NCBI GenBank assembly: GCA_039679855.1
Contig: JBDKUE010000065.1
Location: 14,212 to 78,211 of the forward strand
Direction of reading: 5' to 3'
DNA length: 64,000 nucleotides
DNA from: UBA5314 sp039679855
GTDB lineage: Bacteria > Bacillota > Syntrophomonadia > Syntrophomonadales > Syntrophomonadaceae
Below the pieces are notes generated by a model. It worked only from the letters and a program-made list of their open reading frames with translations. It was not told the origin of the DNA and searched no databases. Below, in pieces: positions 36,304-44,200 of this stretch. The position numbers were made by a program, and so were the translations under genes. Every line of letters begins with the position of its first letter. Within the stretch, counting starts at the first letter, position 1.

Positions 36304-37254
36304 ATGCAGGTAATCAGAGAAGCCGACAATTACATACCTTCAGGAAAACCTCTTTTCCTGGCCCTGGGTAATTTTGACGGGGTGCACCAGGGGCATAAGA
36401 AACTGATCACAACGCTTCTTAACCGGGCCCGCCAGGACGATGGCACGGCCGCTGCTTTTATATTTGAGCCGCACCCCTCCAAGGTGCTTTTTCCGGAGCG
36501 GGCCCCCAAAATGCTGGTAACTGCCGAACAGAAGGCCGAGTTGTTGAAAAATCTGGGCATGGATTTGCTTATTTATAACTCTTTTAGCCTGGAAATGGCC
36601 CGCTGGACGCCCGAGGAATTTGTTAAACGGGTGTTGGTGGACCTACTGCATATTAAAGAAGCTTTTATAGGCTTCAATTATTCCTTTGGCCATCGTGGAG
36701 CAGGGACTCCTGAAATGCTGCAAGCCCTGGGGGAGGGATATGGTTTTAAGGTTCACATTATATCCCCGGTCAGGGTTGAAGATGAAGTGGTGTCCAGCAC
36801 CCTGATTCGCCGTTACCTGGAGCAGGGGGCCATTGACAAAGCCAAGGAAATGCTGTGCCATTACCCGCTTGTGGAAGGCCGGGTGGTAAAAGGGGATCGC
36901 CGCGGTGCGTCGCTCCTGGGTTTCCCAACCGCCAACCTTCAGGTGGATGAGGACGTAATTGTACCTGGCAAAGGAGTATATGCGGCCAGGGTAAGGCATA
37001 AAGGAGAGTGGCTGCCAGCGGTCGTTAATATAGGCAATGTGCCGACCTTTTTGAGTGGTGACGCTATTTCCATCGAAGCGCATCTTATCGATTTTCAAGG
37101 AGACCTCTATGGAGAAATCCTGGGATTGAGTTTCTATAGAAAGTTACGGGATGAGAGGAAATTCGGCAGCATTGAAGAACTGAAGGCTCAGATTGGGGCA
37201 GACCGGGATGCGGCCCGGGATTACCTGCCAGGCCAGCCGTTGCCAGGGCTCTAA
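36304..37254 (+). CDS. ribF: Bifunctional riboflavin kinase / FAD synthetase
   Basis: Converts riboflavin to FMN and FMN to FAD. The N-terminal FAD synthetase (nucleotidyltransferase) domain has LALGNFDGVHQGHKKLITTL and the VSSTLIRRYL segment. The C-terminal flavokinase domain has VVKGDRRGASLLGFPTANLQ and GVYAARVRHKGEWLPAVVNI. I prefer ATG 36304 (316 residues, starting MQVIREADNY), with AGGAG 11 bases upstream; the in-frame GTG 36292 has none. It directly follows truB. Confidence 0.95.
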   Translation: MQVIREADNYIPSGKPLFLALGNFDGVHQGHKKLITTLLNRARQDDGTAAAFIFEPHPSKVLFPERAPKMLVTAEQKAELLKNLGMDLLIYNSFSLEMARWTPEEFVKRVLVDLLHIKEAFIGFNYSFGHRGAGTPEMLQALGEGYGFKVHIISPVRVEDEVVSSTLIRRYLEQGAIDKAKEMLCHYPLVEGRVVKGDRRGASLLGFPTANLQVDEDVIVPGKGVYAARVRHKGEWLPAVVNIGNVPTFLSGDAISIEAHLIDFQGDLYGEILGLSFYRKLRDERKFGSIEELKAQIGADRDAARDYLPGQPLPGL

Positions 37255-37262
37255 TTCCTTCG

Positions 37263-37292
37263 TTTACATATACTCGCCGAATATGCTACAAT
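37263..37292 (+). promoter_or_regulatory. SigA-type extended -10 promoter for rpsO
   Basis: TTTACA (37263-37268), 18-base spacer, TACAAT (37287-37292) preceded by TGC (extended -10). It lies 8 bases after ribF and upstream of a long structured leader. Confidence 0.65.
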
Positions 37293-37297
37293 GTACC

Positions 37298-37529
37298 TTG
37301 TTATCGGGAAAAGTATAAAAGCGCTCCAGCCTTGGGAGAATATAGAATAACAAGCTCTTCCATGTGAGGCAGGGAAGCTGCAGTTGACCCGATATTTAAT
37401 AGCGGTTCTTGACAGGATCAGACCGCACCTGGCAACCAGCCAGGCTTTTTGGAACCACGGGCTAGGATTAGCGATTTTCACCGACGCTAACCTTGGTTGG
37501 TGGCGATTATAGTGTGAGGAGGTGAAGTT
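37298..37529 (+). ncRNA. Structured 5' leader of rpsO, likely regulatory
   Basis: About 230 non-coding bases between the promoter and rpsO contain several stable helices: CTTGTTAT (from 37298) with ATAACAAG (ending about 37353); GCGGT/ACCGC arms around 37402-37426; a perfect GC-rich hairpin 37428-37444 followed by CTTTTT; and GGATTAGCG/CGCTAACC arms around 37465-37493. Such a leader fits autogenous control by S15, known for rpsO in several bacteria, with different RNA structures in different phyla. Ligand and mechanism here are inferred. Confidence 0.55.
37428..37450 (+). terminator. Intrinsic terminator/attenuator inside the rpsO leader
   Basis: CCTGGC (37428-37433), loop AACCA, GCCAGG (37439-37444), then CTTTTT. 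It ends transcription about 80 bases before rpsO unless read through. Confidence 0.65.
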
Positions 37530-37799
37530 TTGGCTTTAACTAACGAGAAAAAGGGAGAACTCATTAAGGAATTCCAGATCCATGAGAACGATACCGGATC
37601 TCCGGAAGTTCAAATAGCGATTCTTACTAATAGAATTAACTATTTAAATGAACATCTCAAGGCAAATAAAAAGGATCACCATTCCCGGCGGGGACTGTTA
37701 AAAATGGTCGGTCAGCGCCGCTCTCTTCTGGATTATTTAAAAAAGAAAGATTTCGAGCGTTACCGGACCATCGTTACGCGACTCGGTTTGCGCAGGTAA
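37530..37799 (+). CDS. rpsO: 30S ribosomal protein S15
   Basis: Primary 16S rRNA-binding protein of the small-subunit platform. The 89-residue length is exact for the family. Diagnostic segments are ENDTGSPEVQIAILTNRINY, LKANKKDHHSRRGLLKMVGQ and RRSLLDYLKKKDFERY. TTG start after AGGAGGTGA. It is followed by a terminator, then pnp, the usual order. Confidence 0.98.
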   Translation: MALTNEKKGELIKEFQIHENDTGSPEVQIAILTNRINYLNEHLKANKKDHHSRRGLLKMVGQRRSLLDYLKKKDFERYRTIVTRLGLRR

Positions 37800-37829
37800 A
37801 GAGCGGTAGCCCGCTCTTTAACTTTTATT
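37798..37829 (+). terminator. Terminator between rpsO and pnp
   Basis: AAAGAGCGG (37798-37806) pairs with CCGCTCTTT (37811-37819), followed by AACTTTTATT. The hairpin starts at the rpsO stop codon. It may also be the RNA target of PNPase/RNase autoregulation, as in other species. Confidence 0.7.
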
Positions 37830-37852
37830 ATTATCCGAAAGGAGGAATAGCT

Positions 37853-39964
37853 ATAGTACGCAAGTATCAGACAGAAATTGCCGGAAGGCCGTTGATCATC
37901 GAAGTGGGGCAAGTAGCCAAACAGGCCAATGGTTCCGCCCTGGTCAGATATGGGGACACCGTCGTGCTGGTGACCGCCACTGCGGCCAAGGCCCGGGAAG
38001 GGCTGGATTTCTTCCCCCTGACCGTGGATTATGAGGAAAAGCAGTATTCGATAGGCAAAATTCCGGGCGGTTTTATCAAACGCGAAGGACGGGCCACGGA
38101 GATTGCCACCCTGTCAGCACGTCAGTTAGACAGGCCCATCCGCCCTTTATTTCCCAAAGGCTACAAAGCCGATCTGCATGTAGTGGCTACAATTATGTCT
38201 GTGGATAAAGATAATGCTCCAGACGTGACTGCCACCATTGGGGCCTCCGTAGCTCTGGGAGTCTCTAACATTCCCTTTGCCGGTCCGGTCGCCGCAGTTG
38301 TGGTGGGAAGAGTCGATGGACAACTGGTCATTAATCCGACGGTGGAACAATACCAGAAAAGCGAGATGCATGTGGTGGTGGCAGGCACAAAAGAAGCCAT
38401 CATGATGGTGGAAGGTAGCGCCCACGAAGTGCCGGAGGAGACCATGCTGGAAGCTATCTTTTTCGCCCACGATGAAATTAAAAAGATCGTAGAATTTCAA
38501 GAAACCATCTATGCGGAATTGGGTCAGCCCAAAGTGGAAGTACAGCTAGTGTCCCTGGATCCGGCCATAGAAGAGGAAGTCCGCCAGTACAGTCTACCCC
38601 AATTGGAAGCTGCGGTTTGCAATCCGGACAAAAAGGCCCGGGAAACCCAGATGGATGAGGCCAAAGCTGAAATTCTGGAACATTTCACCGAAACGTACCC
38701 GGATGACATGAAGCTCATCGGTGCTCTCCTGGACAAGATGCTCAAAGAAGTGGTTCGTAAGATGATCCTGGAGCAAGGCGACCGGGTAGACGGTCGCAGT
38801 CTCACCGAGATCAGGCCCATCAGTTGTGAGGTGGGATTTCTGCCCCGGCCTCATGGTTCAGGCTTGTTTACCCGGGGACAGACCCAGGTTTTATCGGTCA
38901 CGACTCTGGGAGGATTAAGCGAGGACCAGCTACTGGACGGCCTGGGCATTGAAAACAGAAAACGCTACATTCATCATTACAATTTCCCTCCCTACAGCAC
39001 CGGGGAAGTTAAGCCTATGCGGGGTCCGGGGAGAAGGGAAATAGGCCACGGCGCTCTGGCTGAAAGGGCTTTGCTGGCGGTTCTGCCCAGTGAAGAAGAG
39101 TTTCCCTACACCATTCGAGTTGTTTCGGAAGTCCTTGAGTCTAACGGTTCGAGTTCCATGGGTAGCGTCTGCGGAAGCTCCTTGTCTTTAATGCATGCCG
39201 GTGTTCCCATAAAGCGCCCCGTATCAGGCATAGCTATGGGCCTGGTGAAAGGGGACAATGGATTTGCCATCTTGAGTGACATTCAAGGTATAGAAGATGC
39301 CCTGGGGGATATGGATTTCAAGCTGGCCGGCACTGAAAAAGGTGTTACCGCCGTACAAATGGATATCAAGATTACCGGGGTAAACCGGGAAATCGTTGAG
39401 GCTGCCTTGAAGCAGGCTCGTGAAGGCCGCATGTTCATTATGGAAAAGATGATGGAGGCCATCAAAGAGCCCAATCAGGAACTGTCTCCGTATGCTCCCC
39501 GGCTGTTAAGGATGCAGATTCACCCCGATAAGATCCGTGAGGTCATTGGACCGGGCGGCAAGGTCATCCACAAGATCGTGGATGAGACCGGCTGTAAAAT
39601 CGATATTGAAGACGATGGCAGCCTGTTTATTATGGCAACCGATCATGATGCAGCCTTAAAAGCCAAGGCGCTGATAGATTCTATAGTAGCCGAGGTAGAA
39701 GTGGGTAAAACCTATATGGGTACTGTAAAAAGGATCATGGAATTTGGAGCCTTTGTGGAAATTATCCCCGGGGTTTTGGGTTCCAACGGCAAAGAAGGAA
39801 TGGTGCACATTTCCCAGCTGGCTGAAAACCGGGTAAACAAGGTTACCGATGTAGTTAACCTGGGAGACCAAATCCTGGTCAAAGTTACAGAGATTGACCG
39901 GCAGGGACGGGTAAACCTTTCCCGCAAAGCGGTTCTCAAAAATTCTACCAAAGAGCCAACTTAA
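37853..39964 (+). CDS. pnp: Polyribonucleotide nucleotidyltransferase (PNPase)
   Basis: Phosphorolytic 3'-5' exoribonuclease of mRNA decay. Two RNase PH domains (FFPLTVDYEEKQYSIGKIPG and later GSSSMGSVCGSSLSLMHAG), a KH domain (DKIREVIGPGGKVIHKIVDE) and an S1 domain (GTVKRIMEFGAFVEIIPG) are complete. The conserved N terminus, VRKYQTEIAGRPLIIEVGQV, begins upstream of the first canonical start (TTG 37892). The only codon at proper distance (7 bases) from the strong AAAGGAGG is ATA 37853, which gives 703 residues, the family length. I therefore annotate an ATA start; TTG 37892 would lose 13 conserved residues. Confidence 0.93.
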   Translation: MVRKYQTEIAGRPLIIEVGQVAKQANGSALVRYGDTVVLVTATAAKAREGLDFFPLTVDYEEKQYSIGKIPGGFIKREGRATEIATLSARQLDRPIRPLFPKGYKADLHVVATIMSVDKDNAPDVTATIGASVALGVSNIPFAGPVAAVVVGRVDGQLVINPTVEQYQKSEMHVVVAGTKEAIMMVEGSAHEVPEETMLEAIFFAHDEIKKIVEFQETIYAELGQPKVEVQLVSLDPAIEEEVRQYSLPQLEAAVCNPDKKARETQMDEAKAEILEHFTETYPDDMKLIGALLDKMLKEVVRKMILEQGDRVDGRSLTEIRPISCEVGFLPRPHGSGLFTRGQTQVLSVTTLGGLSEDQLLDGLGIENRKRYIHHYNFPPYSTGEVKPMRGPGRREIGHGALAERALLAVLPSEEEFPYTIRVVSEVLESNGSSSMGSVCGSSLSLMHAGVPIKRPVSGIAMGLVKGDNGFAILSDIQGIEDALGDMDFKLAGTEKGVTAVQMDIKITGVNREIVEAALKQAREGRMFIMEKMMEAIKEPNQELSPYAPRLLRMQIHPDKIREVIGPGGKVIHKIVDETGCKIDIEDDGSLFIMATDHDAALKAKALIDSIVAEVEVGKTYMGTVKRIMEFGAFVEIIPGVLGSNGKEGMVHISQLAENRVNKVTDVVNLGDQILVKVTEIDRQGRVNLSRKAVLKNSTKEPT

Positions 39965-39999
39965 AATTATTTATTCCAACTAAAGAAACCTATCCAAGT

Positions 40000-40036
40000 A
40001 AACCGAGCTGGCTCGGTTTATTTGTATTTTTAAGCA
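40000..40036 (+). terminator. Rho-independent terminator after pnp
   Basis: AAACCGAGC (40000-40008) and GCTCGGTTT (40011-40019) form a 9-bp stem with a two-base gap, followed by ATTTGTATTTTT. Confidence 0.85.
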
Positions 40037-40150
40037 AAATGTATGGCTTTAAAGTAGTACGAATAGCCTTTTAGGCACGCGAATAGACATGTAGGAGATG
40101 TCGAAAAGTCCCCAACAGATAATCAAGCTAACTACCAAGGAGGGAGCGGG

Positions 40151-40885
40151 ATGAGGACAGTTTTCCTGCCGCGGCGCGGCCTGCTGGCCGCCCTGGCCTT
40201 ATTAGTACTACTGGTGGGGATTGCGGGCTATTATCAGCTAAGGCCCAAACCAGCGGAGCCTGCCGCTATCAGCAATCAACCCATTTACCAGGGAAACAGC
40301 GGGCAAAAAGCGGTGGCCATCACTATAAACGTGGACTGGGGAGAGGAATACATTCCGGTTATGCTGGAGGAAATGAATAAAGCAGGGGCTAAAGCCACAT
40401 TCTTTGTAACTGGCTCTTGGGCCCAAAAGAATCCGGAAGTACTGCAAAATATATTTGCGCAAGGGCATAGCATTCAGAACCATGGCTACAAACATTTGCA
40501 TTTTGCCGCGTTGTCACCCGTGCAAGTTGCAGCCGAAATAAAAAAAGCGGAAGAGGTGGTTTACGACATAATTGGCCAGCGTACCAGTTTTTTTGCATCA
40601 CCCTACGGTGAGCAAAACCGCCAGATTATGCAGGGGGTGAGCAGCATAGACTATGACCTGGTCATGTGGACGGTTGACACCATTGACTGGCAGCGGCCCA
40701 GCCCCGACGTGATCGTAAAACGGGTTATGAACAAGGTGCAAAATGATTCCATTATTTTGATGCACCCTACCGAACCCACTGTAAAAGCACTGCCAACCCT
40801 AATTCAACGGCTTCAAGAAGAAGGTTTTCAAATACTGCCCATCGAACAGATTGTAGTAAAAAAGCCGAATGAGGCTCCCAATTGA
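40151..40885 (+). CDS. Polysaccharide deacetylase (YlxY/PdaB-like), membrane-anchored
   Basis: NodB-homology carbohydrate esterase, predicted to act on peptidoglycan or a related polymer outside the cell. An uncleaved N-terminal signal anchor spans residues ~12-27. The catalytic domain begins ITINVDWGEEYIPVMLEEMN, with Asp of motif 1 but a Trp-Gly in place of the usual Asp-Asp-Gly. The metal-binding NHGYKH keeps the H-x3-H. ASPYGEQN and LMHPTEPT represent later motifs. B. subtilis has ylxY in the same position after pnp. The altered motif 1 leaves activity uncertain. 244 residues; it overlaps the next gene by four bases. Confidence 0.87.
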   Translation: MRTVFLPRRGLLAALALLVLLVGIAGYYQLRPKPAEPAAISNQPIYQGNSGQKAVAITINVDWGEEYIPVMLEEMNKAGAKATFFVTGSWAQKNPEVLQNIFAQGHSIQNHGYKHLHFAALSPVQVAAEIKKAEEVVYDIIGQRTSFFASPYGEQNRQIMQGVSSIDYDLVMWTVDTIDWQRPSPDVIVKRVMNKVQNDSIILMHPTEPTVKALPTLIQRLQEEGFQILPIEQIVVKKPNEAPN

Positions 40886-42030
40886 ACAAAGCGGTTTTTA
40901 TCTTAACCGTAACTATAATGCTTCTTTTCCAGGTCGCCAAGGAAAAGCCGGTTTTTGCCGTATCCCCGGACGTTTCCAGTTCCTATTACTGCCTGATGGA
41001 TGGCGGCTCCGGCCAGGTCTTGCTGATGAAAAATGCCGACTCACCGCGGCCGGTGGCCAGCACTACCAAGATTATGACCGCCATTTTGGCCCTGGAATAC
41101 TGTCAAACCGGGGAAATTGCGCGGGTAAGCCAGCATGCCGATCAAACCGCCGAGTATACCATCGGCCTTAAAGCCGGGCAGGAGCTCAGCGTAAACGAGT
41201 TGTTAAAAGCAGCCCTCATCAAATCCGCCAATGATGCTGCAGTGGTCCTGGCAGAACATGTAGCAGGCGATGAACAGCTTTTTGGCCACCTGATGACTAT
41301 GAAAGCATTTTGCCTGGGTGCCTTCCATACCCGTTTTGTAAATGCATCGGGATTGCCTGCTCACGAAGCCTACAGCACCGCATACGACCTGGCCATAATA
41401 AGCTGCTATGCCATGGGTCGGAGCACCTTTCGCGACATGGTAGGCACCAATCGAGCCGATTTTAAACACCCGGGATACTCTCAGCCTTACATAATATATA
41501 ATACCAATAGCCTTTTGGATACCTATCCCGGGGCCAATGGAGTCAAAACCGGAACAACCGATGCAGCCGGCAAATGCCTGGTCGGATCAGCCCGCCGCCA
41601 GGGCCGGGAATTGATCGCGGTGGTGCTTAAGTCCGGTGATCGGGCCAAAGACTGCACGCGCCTGTTGGACTACGGCTTTAAAAGCATGCAGAATGTAAAG
41701 ATCGTTGACGATTCAGTCCCCTGGGGTGATCTGGTGACGACGGACAACGAACCGGCCATTCTGTCGGTCTACCCGGCGGAAGCATTGCAGGTATGGCAGG
41801 GGAATCAGGCGGCTGTTATAGAAAAAAAGGCCAGGCTGCATTTTACCGGCTTGGGCAAGGTTAACAAGGGGGATAAAGTAGGCTATTTGGAAGTATATTC
41901 TGGAGGAAAACTCCTGAAACGGGTTAACCTGATAGCAGGAAACGATATTAGAAAACCGCCGTCTTTATCTGAACAGCTGTGGCAGGAATTTATCAACTGG
42001 AAAAGGATTATCAGGGCGGGCAAAGAATAG
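40882..42030 (+). CDS. D-alanyl-D-alanine carboxypeptidase (DacF/PBP5 family)
   Basis: Serine carboxypeptidase trimming the terminal D-Ala of peptidoglycan stem peptides outside the membrane. A signal peptide occupies residues 1-~26. All three penicillin-binding motifs are present: S60-TTK, S115-AN, and GVKTGTTDAAGK. The C-terminal domain (~285-360) is the PBP5-type beta-rich part. 382 residues; TTG start overlapping the deacetylase stop, suggesting joint action on the wall. In sporeformers such enzymes (DacF, DacB) often act in spore cortex formation, but vegetative use is equally possible. Confidence 0.92.
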   Translation: MNKAVFILTVTIMLLFQVAKEKPVFAVSPDVSSSYYCLMDGGSGQVLLMKNADSPRPVASTTKIMTAILALEYCQTGEIARVSQHADQTAEYTIGLKAGQELSVNELLKAALIKSANDAAVVLAEHVAGDEQLFGHLMTMKAFCLGAFHTRFVNASGLPAHEAYSTAYDLAIISCYAMGRSTFRDMVGTNRADFKHPGYSQPYIIYNTNSLLDTYPGANGVKTGTTDAAGKCLVGSARRQGRELIAVVLKSGDRAKDCTRLLDYGFKSMQNVKIVDDSVPWGDLVTTDNEPAILSVYPAEALQVWQGNQAAVIEKKARLHFTGLGKVNKGDKVGYLEVYSGGKLLKRVNLIAGNDIRKPPSLSEQLWQEFINWKRIIRAGKE

Positions 42031-42061
42031 AATAAAGCATGTTGTTATTGGAGGAATAGGG

Positions 42062-43351
42062 ATGATAAGGTATTGGGATTTGGATTCCAAGGCAAGATTG
42101 GTGGTTGAGGCCATCCCCCATGTCAAATCGGCTGCCATAGGGCTGTTTGTGGGAGTAGGCTCGCGGCACGAAAAACCTCACCTGGCCGGAGCCAGTCATT
42201 TTATTGAACACATGCTGTTCAAGGGCACTGAAAAAAGAAGCGCCAGGCAAATAGCTGAGAGCTTTGAAAGTATGGGCGGACAGCTTAATGCCTTTACTTC
42301 TAAGGAATACACCTGCCTCTATGCGCGCACCCTGGATGAGGATATCTATAAAGCCATGGAAATTGTCTTTGACATGCTTTTTAATTCAAGCTTTGCGGGT
42401 AAAGATTTTGCGACCGAAAAGGATGTTGTAAGCGAAGAGATCAATATGTATGAAGATGCTCCGGATGAACTCATTCACGATGTATTTATGAACCAGTTGT
42501 GGCGGGGCAACAGCATGGGCGGCCCGATTTTGGGTACTCTTGATTCGGTATCCAGTTTCGACCGGGATGAGATCTACTCTTTTTATCGCTATTGCTATCA
42601 ACCTTCCAACCTGGTCATAGCCATTGCCGGCAATGTTGACCCGGAGAGGATCAAGGAAAAAGTAGATGCCTACCTGGCCAGCCGTTCCCGGGAGAAGGTT
42701 GCCTTTGTGCTGGAACAGCCGCAGCCTTACGTTCCTTTCATGCAAATGGTGGATAAGGAAACTGAACAGGTGCAGATCTGTCTTGGGGTGGCGGGCCTTT
42801 CCTATCACGATGAAAGCCGCTTTACCTTGAATGTCTTGAACAGCATTCTGGGGGGCGGGATCAGTTCACGACTTTTCCAGAGTATTCGTGAAGAACAAGG
42901 CCTGGCCTACGCGGTATACTCGGCGCCGTCTAATTACAGTGACACCGGTTCCTTTGCCGTTTTTGTGGGGACAGGCCCCAATAAGGTGGGAAGGTTTTTT
43001 GAAGAGCTGCATAAAGAACTGGAGCGTTTTATAAGCCAGGGAGTCAGCGGTGAGGAAATTGTAAGGACTCAGCACCTGATCAAATCCAGTATGTACCTGG
43101 GTTTGGAGAGCGTTATCAACCGTATGACCCGTCTGGGTAAATCAGTGCTTATGTATGGCAAAGTAGTAGACCTGGAGGAAAGCATTGAGCGTATTTTGGC
43201 AGTTCGGCAGGATATGGTGCTGAATTTAGCTAAAAAGATGCTGGCCGAGCAGGAACTGTCTATGGCAGCGATTGGCTCGGCTGAAATTTTGCCCAGTGTT
43301 GAGCAGGAGTTCAGCCGCTGGTGGAGACCCCTGGCCAGGACCGCGAAATAA
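42062..43351 (+). CDS. M16-family zinc peptidase (MlpA/YmxG)
   Basis: Processing-peptidase-like metalloprotease; the B. subtilis homologue (mlpA, ymxG) sits at the same place. The inverted zinc motif is H46-FIE-H50 in ASHFIEHMLFKGTEKRS, with the distal Glu in the EEINMYEDAPDELIHD segment. The second, inactive-type half starts near residue 215 and contains LGGGISSRLFQSIREEQGLA and YSAPSNYSDTGSF. 429 residues, no signal peptide. ATG after GGAGGAATAGG. Confidence 0.93.
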   Translation: MIRYWDLDSKARLVVEAIPHVKSAAIGLFVGVGSRHEKPHLAGASHFIEHMLFKGTEKRSARQIAESFESMGGQLNAFTSKEYTCLYARTLDEDIYKAMEIVFDMLFNSSFAGKDFATEKDVVSEEINMYEDAPDELIHDVFMNQLWRGNSMGGPILGTLDSVSSFDRDEIYSFYRYCYQPSNLVIAIAGNVDPERIKEKVDAYLASRSREKVAFVLEQPQPYVPFMQMVDKETEQVQICLGVAGLSYHDESRFTLNVLNSILGGGISSRLFQSIREEQGLAYAVYSAPSNYSDTGSFAVFVGTGPNKVGRFFEELHKELERFISQGVSGEEIVRTQHLIKSSMYLGLESVINRMTRLGKSVLMYGKVVDLEESIERILAVRQDMVLNLAKKMLAEQELSMAAIGSAEILPSVEQEFSRWWRPLARTAK

Positions 43352-43371
43352 CTCTTGAGGGAGAATGGGGA

Positions 43372-43815
43372 ATGGAAATTAAGGTGCCGATCAAAAGGCT
43401 GCATAGTGCCGATCTGCCACTGCCTGCCTACATGACTCCGGGAGCGGCTGGTATGGATCTATACGCCGCCAACCAGGAGGACCTTATACTGCCGGTTGGA
43501 GGTCGAGCCCTTGTGCCAACTGGACTGGCTATAGCCCTGCCACCTGGTATTGAAGCCCAGGTAAGACCCCGCAGCGGCCTGGCCATGCAGTATGGCATAA
43601 CCCTTCTAAACACACCGGGCACCATTGACAGCGATTACCGGGGAGAAATAAAAGTCATAGTAATAAATCTGGGGGACAAAGATTATATATTAAAACGAGG
43701 AGAGAGAATTGCCCAGATGATCCTGGCCCCGGTATGCCGCGGCGAAATCTGTGAATTTGATTCACTGGACGAAACCATCCGGGGAGAGGGCGGCTTCGGT
43801 CATACCGGACGCTGA
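43372..43815 (+). CDS. dut: dUTP diphosphatase
   Basis: Trimeric dUTPase that hydrolyses dUTP to dUMP, keeping uracil out of DNA. All five motifs are visible: AAGMDLYAA, RPRSGLAMQYGI, NTPGTIDSDYRGEIKV, RGERIAQMILAP and RGEGGFGHTGR. ATG 43372, 8 bases after GAGGGAG, gives 147 residues, the normal size. An upstream in-frame start at 43321 lies within the peptidase gene. Confidence 0.96.
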   Translation: MEIKVPIKRLHSADLPLPAYMTPGAAGMDLYAANQEDLILPVGGRALVPTGLAIALPPGIEAQVRPRSGLAMQYGITLLNTPGTIDSDYRGEIKVIVINLGDKDYILKRGERIAQMILAPVCRGEICEFDSLDETIRGEGGFGHTGR

Positions 43816-43840
43816 TGGCGTTTTTGAGAGGGGGATGGCT

Positions 43841-44110
43841 TTGCGTCTCTACGAACTGACTGGCAAAGAGATGATCAACATCTTCGATGGAATGAGGATG
43901 GGTACGGTCGGTGAATCAGATATGCTGGTTGATGCTGAAAGCGGGCAGATTATTTCGATTATACTGCCCAACCGGGGCAATGCCCTGAACTTCTGGACTG
44001 ACCGGCAGAAGATGGTGATTCCCTGGGAGGCCGTAAAAAAGGTAGGGCGTGAAGTTATCGTTGTCGATCTAGACTCCAATCATATGCGTTTAAAGAACAG
44101 CTCTATTTAG
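43841..44110 (+). CDS. PRC-barrel domain protein YmxH/YlmC
   Basis: Small PRC-barrel protein of the YlmC/YmxH family, associated with sporulation in Firmicutes but without a settled function. The product RLYELTGKEMINIFDGMRMG then GESDMLVDAESGQIISIILP is one complete barrel of 89 residues. I choose TTG 43841 because GAGAGGGGG ends 6 bases before it and the product then starts MRLYEL like its homologues; ATG 43835 abuts the ribosome site. Follows dut with a 25-base gap; B. subtilis has ymxH after mlpA. Confidence 0.85.
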   Translation: MRLYELTGKEMINIFDGMRMGTVGESDMLVDAESGQIISIILPNRGNALNFWTDRQKMVIPWEAVKKVGREVIVVDLDSNHMRLKNSSI

Positions 44111-44128
44111 GGATTATGACCCCAAAAT

Positions 44129-44182
44129 AAAAGGGGGAGAATGCGTTCCTTTCCAAAGGTAACAGATTCTCCCCTTTTGTTT
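44129..44182. terminator. Bidirectional terminator between ymxH and the repeat-protein gene
   Basis: AAAAGGGGGAGAAT (44129-44142) is complementary to ATTCTCCCCTTTT (44166-44178), with one bulge, and both ends carry A/T runs, so it can stop transcripts from both converging genes. Confidence 0.8.
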
Positions 44183-44200
44183 TACATAATCAAGCCAATA

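Noticed and set aside
37800..37892. Frameshift or sequence error as explanation of the missing pnp start
   Set aside because: The frame is intact through the whole conserved N terminus and the ribosome site is perfectly placed for ATA; no base change is needed, although a single-base error at 37855 cannot be excluded.
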